Positions 1 through 5,145 of a stretch of 10,533 nt of DNA are shown piece by piece. Each line of letters opens with the position of its first letter. Position 1 is the stretch's first letter. The stretch lies in NCBI GenBank assembly GCA_015494505.1, contig WGBB01000236.1, positions 1 to 10,533 on the forward strand, given 5' to 3'. The translations under genes and the position numbers were made by a program. The DNA comes from Nitratiruptor sp. (GTDB lineage: Bacteria; Campylobacterota; Campylobacteria; Campylobacterales; Nitratiruptoraceae). The notes under the pieces were generated by a model that searched no databases, was not told where the DNA came from, and worked only from the letters and a program-made list of their open reading frames with translations.

Positions 1-2
1 AC

Positions 3-224
3 GATACGTGGGTGAAAAGAGACTTCATCCGCATCTACAAGGCTATTGCGAAAAACGGCCAAACGTCAGGCAAAAAGCTGATCGGCTATTTGCAAGAGGA
101 GTTCACGAGCCCGATCCAAATCTTTTGCGACTACGAGCCGCCAAAAACGAAGATCCAACAACAGCCGGCCATAGCGAACAATGTGCTCAAAGTGCTACCA
201 AACAAGAGGGTGCAAAATGGCTAG
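3..224 (+). CDS. 3' end of an unrecognised phage protein (partial)
   Basis: I do not recognise this protein. The frame is open to the left edge of the window, so the gene probably begins upstream. A GTG at 12 could start it, but no ribosome-binding site precedes that codon. About 73 residues are visible. The first part looks like an amphipathic helix (KRDFIRIYKAIAKNGQ), and the tail is rich in P, K and Q and probably disordered. The stop at 222-224 overlaps the ATG of the next gene at 217 by 8 bases, the coupling seen throughout this module. A competing frame from 8 to 358 has the odd, R/H/S-rich composition of a shadow frame. No function can be assigned. Confidence 0.55.
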   Translation, partial: DTWVKRDFIRIYKAIAKNGQTSGKKLIGYLQEEFTSPIQIFCDYEPPKTKIQQQPAIANNVLKVLPNKRVQNG

Positions 225-405
225 AAAGCCGGAACGCGAAAAGCGTCATATTTTCAGCGACAAGCGGTTTTATGCGGATTGTACAGAGTGTGGGATGCGG
301 TATGAGAACGAAAGATATGAGAATACTATCAAGCGATGCTGTTGTGGGGCATTGCTGACATGGAACGATGCGAAAGAACTTAGAACAGTTGAGGGGGCGA
401 AATGA
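217..405 (+). CDS. Small zinc-ribbon-like protein, function unknown
   Basis: This encodes 62 residues from ATG 217. An AGAGGG ribosome-binding site lies about 8 bases upstream and supports this start over an earlier in-frame ATG at 181, which has no such site. The centre has C22-x2-C25 (CTECG) followed 16 residues later by C41-C42-C43-G, the spacing of a small zinc ribbon. The N-terminus is strongly basic (MARKPEREKR). Such proteins are often nucleic-acid binders or regulators in phage early and late regions, but that role is only inferred. Its stop overlaps the next ATG as ATGA, so the two genes are probably translationally coupled. Confidence 0.6.
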   Translation: MARKPEREKRHIFSDKRFYADCTECGMRYENERYENTIKRCCCGALLTWNDAKELRTVEGAK

Positions 406-692
406 AATTCATAGGTATCGGATTAGGGTTTTATATCAATGCCAAATATATTGAGCAAATAGAAGACAACGAAGGATGGATTGAGATAAAAACGAGCAAG
501 AACGTAATTACTCTTGACTTTGAAAAATATTGCAATCCAGATGAAGATCCAGCGTATCTCAGCGGACTATTTCTTGTAGCGCTATTAAGGGCATTTGTGC
601 GGGATAAAAGCATTATTCATATTGCTGATATTGAAGAGATTGCTGGGCGTGACTTTGGAAATTTTACCATAGAAGAAGAACCGAGGGATTAA
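402..692 (+). CDS. Unrecognised 96-residue protein
   Basis: The family is not recognised. The ATG at 402 overlaps the previous stop and has a strong purine-rich ribosome-binding site (GAGGGGG, 391-397). The product is acidic and soluble-looking. Residues 1-40 alternate hydrophobic and polar residues like beta strands, with a repeated short hydrophobic pattern (FIGIGLGFYI, WIEIKTS, VITLDF). Residues 50-66 (AYLSGLFLVALLRAFV) form a hydrophobic helix that may pack in a core; it is not clearly a membrane anchor. Base composition is more AT-rich than in the downstream structural genes. It lies one base from the VRR-NUC gene, so both are probably on the same transcript. It could be a small nuclease accessory or an unrelated late protein. 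Confidence 0.6.
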   Translation: MKFIGIGLGFYINAKYIEQIEDNEGWIEIKTSKNVITLDFEKYCNPDEDPAYLSGLFLVALLRAFVRDKSIIHIADIEEIAGRDFGNFTIEEEPRD

Positions 693-693
693 A

Positions 694-1098
694 ATGCAAA
701 AAATCCTAGGCCACAAGAAAAAATCATCAAAAGCCAGCGAGCACCAAGAGCAGGCCACGTTCGTGCAATGGTGCAGAATCAACAAAATCCCAATCCTCGC
801 CATCCCAAACGGCGTGTTTCTCAAAGACAGAGCCACGGCATACAAGATCATGGCCAAGATGAAGAGAGAAGGTCTCGAGCCCGGTGCGCCAGACCTCTTC
901 ATCCCAATACCAACGCAAAAGCATAGCGGGCTTTTCATCGAGATGAAGATACCTGGCGGGACGCTCAGCCAAAAGCAGAAAAAGTGGATCGACGATCTCA
1001 ACAAGCGTGGCTACAAAGCAGTGGTCTGTTACGGAGCCAAAGAGGCGATGGAGGCACTGGAGGAATATTTGAGAGAAGGAGAACGCCGTGCATTTTGA
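694..1098 (+). CDS. VRR-NUC domain endonuclease
   Basis: This 134-residue single-domain protein belongs to the VRR-NUC branch of the PD-(D/E)XK nucleases. Visible motifs are an early helix with E19 (SEHQEQATFVQWCR), IPNG at 37-40, GAPDLF at 64-69 with D67, and EMK at 83-85, followed by LSQKQKKWI with Q95. These supply the metal-binding D...E-x-K site and the trailing Gln of the family. Length and layout match stand-alone phage VRR-NUC proteins. The family cleaves DNA, often at branched structures. In tailed phages a small nuclease beside the terminase can be needed for packaging, so a role in resolving branched packaging substrates is a reasonable inference. GAGGGA at 683-688 supports the ATG. 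It overlaps the next gene by 11 bases. Confidence 0.88.
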   Translation: MQKILGHKKKSSKASEHQEQATFVQWCRINKIPILAIPNGVFLKDRATAYKIMAKMKREGLEPGAPDLFIPIPTQKHSGLFIEMKIPGGTLSQKQKKWIDDLNKRGYKAVVCYGAKEAMEALEEYLREGERRAF

Positions 1099-1612
1099 GG
1101 TGAAGATCGAAGGCTTGGAAAAATTCCAGGCGCTAGTAGATTCGAAGGTCTGGTACAAGGCGCAAAAGTGTACAACGACCGAAATGGGCCGAAAGTTTCG
1201 CACGAGAGTGGTCAAAGACGTCAAAAAGGTCTACAACGTCAAAGCGAAAGATCTCAAAAAGCGAATCAGGACCCGTATCGAGAAGCGTTCGGCAGGCGAT
1301 GTAGAGTGGCGGATGACCGTCAAGGGCAGCCCGATGAGTCTGACCCATTTTGGGCCAAGGCAAACGAAAAAGGGCGTGAGCGTTTTGATCAGGAAAGACG
1401 AAAGTAGAAAGATCCTTGCGAAGACGTTCGTGGCGAAGGGGCAAGTTTTTCAAAGGAAAGGAAAAGGGCGATTGCCGATCGTCGCAAAGAAAACTTTGTC
1501 GGCTCCCCAGATGTTTAACGAGAAGACAATGAAAGCGGCTTTTGAAGAGGTAAAAAGAGAGTATCCGAAGAGGTTTGAACATAACTTAAACTTTTATTTG
1601 AAAAAGATATGA
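1088..1612 (+). CDS. Minor tail protein Z-like (lambda gpZ family)
   Basis: The product is 174 residues from GTG 1088, preceded by AAGGAG at 1076-1081. Lambda gpZ is 192 residues. The sequence follows the family pattern: an N-terminal basic helical region (residues 8-68, many K/R), a central strand-rich stretch around SLTHFGPRQTKKGVSVLI (84-101), TFVAKGQVFQRKGKGRLPI (113-131), and the conserved tail KKTLSAPQMF (134-143) before a C-terminal helix. In lambda, gpZ acts late in tail completion, near the tail-head interface, and is needed for DNA to enter the tail properly. In lambda the gene follows FII; here it ends just before the presumed cos site and the terminase genes. Loss of function is not suggested, since the frame is intact. 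Confidence 0.78.
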   Translation: MHFEVKIEGLEKFQALVDSKVWYKAQKCTTTEMGRKFRTRVVKDVKKVYNVKAKDLKKRIRTRIEKRSAGDVEWRMTVKGSPMSLTHFGPRQTKKGVSVLIRKDESRKILAKTFVAKGQVFQRKGKGRLPIVAKKTLSAPQMFNEKTMKAAFEEVKREYPKRFEHNLNFYLKKI

Positions 1613-1785
1613 AATGATGTGCGGGTCCTATCAGAGCTACCGAGGATGCGGTGCTTGCGACCCCCGTTTTTCGCACACACAAAGCTTGTGCAAGGTAGTT
1701 GACCGTGGAGGTGTGAGATAAACATTAATTGTCAATTTTTTATCGAGCGTCAATTGGTTTACACAATGTTGACAAAAGGTTACAA
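1613..1785 (+). other. Non-coding packaging region with probable cos site (cosN and cosB-like boxes)
   Basis: This 173-base gap lies directly upstream of the small terminase, exactly where lambda carries cos. At 1649-1666 there is an imperfect dyad in which 6 of 9 base pairs are rotationally symmetric about 1657/1658. It runs into GCGACCCCCGTTTTTCGC (1657-1674). The lambda left end reads GCGACCTCGCGGGTTTTCGC, so both the GCGACC block and the GTTTTCGC block recur here in the same order. Downstream are four GTCAA/TTGAC boxes (1699-1703, 1731-1735, 1749-1753, 1769-1773) that could be terminase-binding sites. Distance from dyad to TerS start is about 128 bases. The exact cut position cannot be read from sequence alone. 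A terminator for the upstream genes is the main alternative. Confidence 0.6.
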
Positions 1786-2358
1786 ATGACCTTGGTTTCG
1801 CAAAGCCAGCTTGCCAAAGAGCTCAATGTTAGCAGACAATATATCAACAGGCTCGTCAAAAAAGGCATATTCGCCGAATGTCTCGAGGGGAAAAAGCTAA
1901 GGCTCGAGTGTGCAAAGAAAGCATATGAGGCAAGCAGAAAGATTTTCACACGCGATGCGAAATTTGAGCAAGCCAAGCAAGAGGCGATCAAGAAGACGCC
2001 TCAGGCCATCAAGCAAGATAGAGAACTTTTCAACGCGCAAAACGTTGAGGAGCTCGCCGAACTTTTGGTGGATGTTTTCAACCCGTCCCAAAAAGTCCAG
2101 ATCATCAAGGAGTATTGGGCTGGTAAGCTCAACGAGATCAAATTTCTCAAAGAGAGCGGCAAGCTTGTAGAAAAAAGTGAAGTAGAAAACGAGCTCTATG
2201 AAGTCGCTCTTGCGATTCGGGAAAAGCTGCTTAATATTCCTATGCGTGTCGCGAACGATCTCGCAGGCAAAAGTGACGAGTTTGAGATCAGGCAGATTTT
2301 GGAAGATGAAATAAGAGAAGCGCTCGAAGATCTCTCAAGGAGCCTGAAAAATGGTTAG
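1786..2358 (+). CDS. Terminase small subunit (Nu1-like)
   Basis: The small terminase recognises the packaging site and recruits the large subunit. From ATG 1786 the product is 190 residues; lambda Nu1 is 181. Residues 4-28 form a helix-turn-helix (SQSQLAKELNVSRQYINRLV), the cos-binding winged-helix region in Nu1. Residues 95-190 are helical and acidic with a pattern typical of the family (KSGKLVEKSEVENELYEVAL is the kind of segment that follows the ATPase-like middle, then REKLLNIPMRVANDLAG). The C-terminus should bind TerL. The longer frame from TTG 1729 is less likely: its added residues do not resemble the family, and ATG 1786 has an AAAAGG site. The stop overlaps the TerL start by 8 bases. 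Confidence 0.87.
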   Translation: MTLVSQSQLAKELNVSRQYINRLVKKGIFAECLEGKKLRLECAKKAYEASRKIFTRDAKFEQAKQEAIKKTPQAIKQDRELFNAQNVEELAELLVDVFNPSQKVQIIKEYWAGKLNEIKFLKESGKLVEKSEVENELYEVALAIREKLLNIPMRVANDLAGKSDEFEIRQILEDEIREALEDLSRSLKNG

Positions 2359-4156
2359 GGAGATTTTTGCCGAGGCCTTACTGCCGCCGCCAAAAGAGAG
2401 CATCAGCGAGTGGGCGGATAAATATCGCGTGCTGCCGAGTAAGGGGAGCGCCGAGCCTGGCAGATGGCGTACCAGCAAAACGCCGTATCTCAAAGAGATT
2501 ATGGATGTGATGAGTCCGATGGACGAGACAAAAGAGGTCGTTTTTATGAAGGCAACCCAGATAGGTGGGACCGAGGTGGGGAACAACGTGATCTTCTACT
2601 ATATGGACTACTATCCCAGCCCAATGCTGCAGATCCTGCACACAGAAGAGATCGCTAAGAATCACATGAAAGACAAGCTCATTCCGTCGATCAAGGCTAT
2701 GGATCGGCTCAATAAAAAGGTTATTTGGGCGAAGAGCAATCAAGGTGGTACTACGCGAACCGAGATCCAGTTTAAAGGCGCAAGCTTGAAACTTGGATGG
2801 GCACAGACTCCATCCACTTTCGCATCTATGAGCCGCCGCATTGTGATCTGCGATGATATAGATCGATGGAAAGATGATGTGGGAAGCGAAGGGAATCCCG
2901 TGGCGTTGGCAAAAAGAAGGGCAAACGCTTTTCGCAACAAAAAGATCTTTATCAATTCGTCGCCTACTCAAAAAGGAGACAGTTTGATCGAGGAGGAGTT
3001 TAACGAAACGGACCAGAGACACTACTATGTGCCGTGCCCCCAATGCAGTGAATATGTAAGGTTTGAAAAAGAGCATTTCGTCTACGAATATGACGAAGAG
3101 CGAGGCGAGTTGACGAGTGACGTGAAGTTTTGCTGCCCCGAGTGTGGGAGCCTTATAGACGAGAGCAAAAAGATGGAGATGCTCCAAAAAGGCAAATGGA
3201 TCCCTCATAATCCGAGATCCAGCAAAAAGGGGTATCGCTTGCCTGCTTTCTATTCGCCCTGGTTTACTTGGCAAGAGGCCTTTAGCGAATACGTCAAGGC
3301 GCTCAAAAAAGAGAAAGAGGGCAAGATAGAGTTTATGAAGACGTGGGTGAATACCATAGAAGCGTTGCCGTATGAAAACCGACTCGAAGTGACGGAGCTG
3401 TCCGTCGAGATCGAGGATCTTTTGCAAAGGCGAGAGAACTATCCGGCTGATGTACCGGACGGTGTGCTGGTACTCACTGCCGGCGTGGACACGCAAGACA
3501 ACCGTTTCGAGATAGAGGTGGTCGGCTGGGGCGAAGGTTTGGAGAGCTGGAGTATTGAATATGCGATCATTCCAGGCGATCCGGCAAACAAAGAGACGCA
3601 AGAAGCGCTCGATCTGTTTCTTAAAAAGCGTTTCTCGTATGAAGGAGGCAGCGAGATAGGCATCTATGCGGTGTGCGTCGACACGCAGGGGCATAAAACG
3701 CAGGCGATGTATGAGTTTTGTAAAAAGCGATTTTTGAAAAAGATATTTGCAATTAAGGGGAGCAACAAACAAGATGCCCCCATTACCACGGGTCGTTTTT
3801 CGCTAAGCAACAAAGGCAAAGTGCCGCTCTTTCACATAGGAGTCAACGCGGCTAAAGACGAAATCTATTCGGCTTTGGAAGTTGATACTCCGGGACCTCT
3901 TTATTGCCACTTCCCAGACAAGGAAGCCTACGATGAAGAATATTTCAAGCAGCTTTTGGCCGAAAAGCGGGTCAATGGCGTATGGAAAAAGCGGGGACGG
4001 AAGCGTAATGAAGCGATTGACTGCCGTGTCTATGCAAGGGCGGCACTCGCAATAGCTGGTGTGGATGTGGATGAACTGGCCAAACGAGACAAGATACTCA
4101 AATTCTCCAAAAAAGAGACCAAAAAGAGACGACTTCTGAGTAAAGGGATTGGATGA
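2351..4156 (+). CDS. Terminase large subunit (gpA family)
   Basis: This is the packaging motor ATPase and cos-cutting nuclease, 601 residues (lambda gpA is 641). Visible features in order: the N-terminal PGRWRTSKTPYLKEIMD block (36-52) typical of gpA; a Walker A-like KATQIGGTE (67-75); a Walker B-like RIVICDDID (163-171) with D168/D169; SSPT at 203-206 as coupling motif; a zinc-binding pair CPQC (229-232) and CCPEC (261-265); and a C-terminal nuclease with acidic residues D380 (GVDTQDNR), D444 (CVDTQGHK) and D557 (EAIDCRVYA). All key residues are present, so the enzyme should be active. AAGGAG at 2337-2342 precedes the ATG. The gpA type fits cos packaging, in agreement with the site upstream. 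It overlaps the next gene as ATGA. Confidence 0.95.
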   Translation: MVREIFAEALLPPPKESISEWADKYRVLPSKGSAEPGRWRTSKTPYLKEIMDVMSPMDETKEVVFMKATQIGGTEVGNNVIFYYMDYYPSPMLQILHTEEIAKNHMKDKLIPSIKAMDRLNKKVIWAKSNQGGTTRTEIQFKGASLKLGWAQTPSTFASMSRRIVICDDIDRWKDDVGSEGNPVALAKRRANAFRNKKIFINSSPTQKGDSLIEEEFNETDQRHYYVPCPQCSEYVRFEKEHFVYEYDEERGELTSDVKFCCPECGSLIDESKKMEMLQKGKWIPHNPRSSKKGYRLPAFYSPWFTWQEAFSEYVKALKKEKEGKIEFMKTWVNTIEALPYENRLEVTELSVEIEDLLQRRENYPADVPDGVLVLTAGVDTQDNRFEIEVVGWGEGLESWSIEYAIIPGDPANKETQEALDLFLKKRFSYEGGSEIGIYAVCVDTQGHKTQAMYEFCKKRFLKKIFAIKGSNKQDAPITTGRFSLSNKGKVPLFHIGVNAAKDEIYSALEVDTPGPLYCHFPDKEAYDEEYFKQLLAEKRVNGVWKKRGRKRNEAIDCRVYARAALAIAGVDVDELAKRDKILKFSKKETKKRRLLSKGIG

Positions 4157-4335
4157 GAAGCAACAAAAAGAAGATGCCTACTACGCAGATCAGACCATCG
4201 GTGACGATCGAGACGGCCATGGTGCTCCAGATCTTGTCTGAAAAAGAGGGGAAATCTCTTGGAGTAGTGCTTGAAGAGATTCTCCAAGAGAGTGAAAAGT
4301 TCAAGAAGGCGAGGGAGAGGCTTTATAGAATATAA
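4153..4335 (+). CDS. Small ribbon-helix-helix-like protein
   Basis: This encodes 60 residues coupled to TerL by an ATGA overlap, with AAAGGGA at 4142-4148. The predicted layout fits a ribbon-helix-helix fold: a strand TQIRPSVTI (11-19), helix A ETAMVLQILSEK (20-31), a GKS turn (33-35) and helix B LGVVLEEILQES (36-47), with basic residues at both ends. Such proteins dimerise and put the strand pair into the DNA major groove. The lambda arm has no equivalent at this place, between A and W. It could autoregulate the late operon, bind the repeated element near 4844 and 9900, or assist packaging; none of these is shown. The fold call rests on pattern only. Confidence 0.65.
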   Translation: MRSNKKKMPTTQIRPSVTIETAMVLQILSEKEGKSLGVVLEEILQESEKFKKARERLYRI

Positions 4336-4365
4336 TCTTGAAATTTAGATAAAAGTCGGATTGGG

Positions 4366-4836
4366 TTAATCTATATTGTATTTTGGTTGTAAAGAATATA
4401 TTAAAAGACACTCCAACAAAGAGGCGTCACGGTCATTTCTCGTTTCGCAAACCATTATTGAACTTGTATAATGATGTAGACATCTTTTTAAACATTGTTT
4501 GTCAGTTTCCGCACATATATAATTTTCTTTCCGCCGTATATTATTTGCCAGATTCGCATTCGATGGATCGCAATTTAATTGTTTCTGGAGTCTGTCTTTC
4601 AAACCGTGAGACGAGAGTGCTTTGCCCACATATACAACTTTATCGTTTTTATCAAGAAAGATGTAAACGCCAGGTTTATTGACATAATTTTTTAGTCTAG
4701 TTAAATCATTTTCACCATTCAAATTAAGTAATTCAGTAATGCCGATTTTATCATAATTGATAATAATCGTATGGAGAGCATTTTTAACTATTTCTAGAAA
4801 TAGTTTAATTAAATCATCCATTTCCAAGTTATCCAT
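4366..4836 (-). CDS. GIY-YIG nuclease, reversed accessory gene
   Basis: This 156-residue protein lies on the opposite strand to every neighbour. Residues 55-154 form a GIY-YIG domain: PGVYIF with GVY at 56-58, then VVYVG with YVG at 69-71, the helix Arg R82 (KDRLQKQL), the metal-binding E142 (LLECLLIYSL) and the closing QPKYN with N154. All catalytic positions are intact. Residues 1-50 form a separate, mostly helical N-terminal part. The gene and its flanks are markedly more AT-rich than the head genes, which points to recent insertion. I chose ATG 4836 because AGAGGA lies just upstream; the frame extends further to 5169, but that part is antisense to conserved genes. It may be a free-standing homing endonuclease or a phage-competition nuclease. 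Confidence 0.85.
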   Translation of the reverse strand: MDNLEMDDLIKLFLEIVKNALHTIIINYDKIGITELLNLNGENDLTRLKNYVNKPGVYIFLDKNDKVVYVGKALSSHGLKDRLQKQLNCDPSNANLANNIRRKENYICAETDKQCLKRCLHHYTSSIMVCETRNDRDASLLECLLIYSLQPKYNID

Positions 4837-4843
4837 TTTCCTC

Positions 4844-4871
4844 TTTTTAGCACCAAATTTCACTCCCTTAC
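4844..4871 (+). repeat. Conserved 28-bp element, copy A
   Basis: This copy matches 9900-9927 at 26 of 28 bases. It carries TTTTTAGCACC, then TTTCACTCCCTTAC. The only two differences fall in the spacer between CACC (4851-4854) and CACT (4861-4864), two similar half-sites whose starts are exactly 10 bp apart. That is the look of a protein-binding site under selection. Weaker similarity continues rightwards through a TTGTnTATnCTT block to the ribosome-binding site of the next gene. The element lies in the gap between the divergent GIY-YIG and gpW-like genes. Confidence 0.8.
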
Positions 4872-4895
4872 ATTTTATCAAAAATTGTTTATCCT
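4867..4895 (+). promoter_or_regulatory. Candidate plus-strand promoter beside element A
   Basis: A -35-like CTTACA (4867-4872) and a -10-like TATCCT (4890-4895) are separated by 17 bases. The -35 lies at the end of the conserved 28-bp element, which would place that element at about -58 to -31, where activators often bind. Transcription would restart the head operon after the reversed insertion, beginning near 4902. That start would favour the TTG at 4915 as the first codon of the gpW-like gene. Both hexamers are imperfect, so the call is tentative. Confidence 0.35.
4872..4880 (-). promoter_or_regulatory. Candidate extended -10 promoter for the GIY-YIG gene
   Basis: Read on the minus strand, this is TGATAAAAT, a good extended -10 (TGnTAAAAT). 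There is no convincing -35, which is common in Campylobacterota promoters. The start point would lie near 4865, giving a leader of about 29 bases that includes most of element A and the AGAGGA ribosome-binding site. This would let the nuclease gene be expressed independently of the late operon. Confidence 0.45.
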
Positions 4896-4896
4896 T

Positions 4897-5145
4897 ATGA
4901 AAAAAAGGATCGTATTGTCTGCGTGGACTTTGGAAGAGGCGAAGCAGTATCTTGAAGAAGCGCTCGATGCCAGAAGCAGGATTTTGCGTGCGCAAGAGTA
5001 CGGTATTGGCGATAGGAAAACCAAGAGAGCCGAACTTGAGCAGATAAACGAAGATATCCGCTTTTGGCGCAAAGAGGTGGATCGACTTGAGCGCGCTCAA
5101 AGAGGCAAATCGTTCGTAGTGGGCTACGGAGTGAAGAGTGGTTAA
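4897..5145 (+). CDS. gpW-like / DUF6148-type head-tail joining protein
   Basis: This encodes 82 residues from ATG 4897. The core TLEEAKQYLEEALDA, then EYGIGDRKTKRAELEQI and a final helix with FWRKEVDRLER, is the pattern of small proteins found just upstream of lambda-type portals and annotated as gpW-like or DUF6148. Lambda gpW is 68 residues. In lambda, gpW sits below the portal after packaging and builds the site for FII and the tail. The start is uncertain: ATG 4897 has no ribosome-binding site, while TTG 4915 has AAAAGGA at 4903-4909 and would give a 76-residue protein beginning near the conserved core. The gene overlaps the portal start by 8 bases. Its leader seems to have been rebuilt around the reversed insertion. 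Confidence 0.72.
   Translation: MKKRIVLSAWTLEEAKQYLEEALDARSRILRAQEYGIGDRKTKRAELEQINEDIRFWRKEVDRLERAQRGKSFVVGYGVKSG

Noticed and set aside
8..358. 116-residue frame starting at GTG 8
   Set aside because: It overlaps two better-supported genes with coupled starts, and its composition is typical of an off-frame reading.
1621..1671. Rho-independent terminator after the gpZ-like gene
   Set aside because: GGGTC (1623-1627) and GACCC (1659-1663) flank a loop of about 31 bases, and only CCG separates them from a T-run of five. The stem is too weak, and the cos reading explains the same bases better.
1666..1675. Possible third copy of the twin element (TTTTTCGCAC resembles TTTTTAGCAC)
   Set aside because: Only about ten bases match and the CACT half-site and -10 are absent; a match this short is expected by chance.
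1699..1728. Sigma-70 type promoter upstream of the small terminase (TTGACC with a -10 near 1722)
   Set aside because: The -10 region (ACATTA/CATTAA) is poor; the TTGAC is more simply grouped with the other boxes in the cos region.
2378..3772. 464-residue minus-strand ORF opposite the large terminase
   Set aside because: It mirrors the codon structure of the TerL gene, has no recognisable motif or ribosome-binding site, and TerL motifs on the plus strand are complete.
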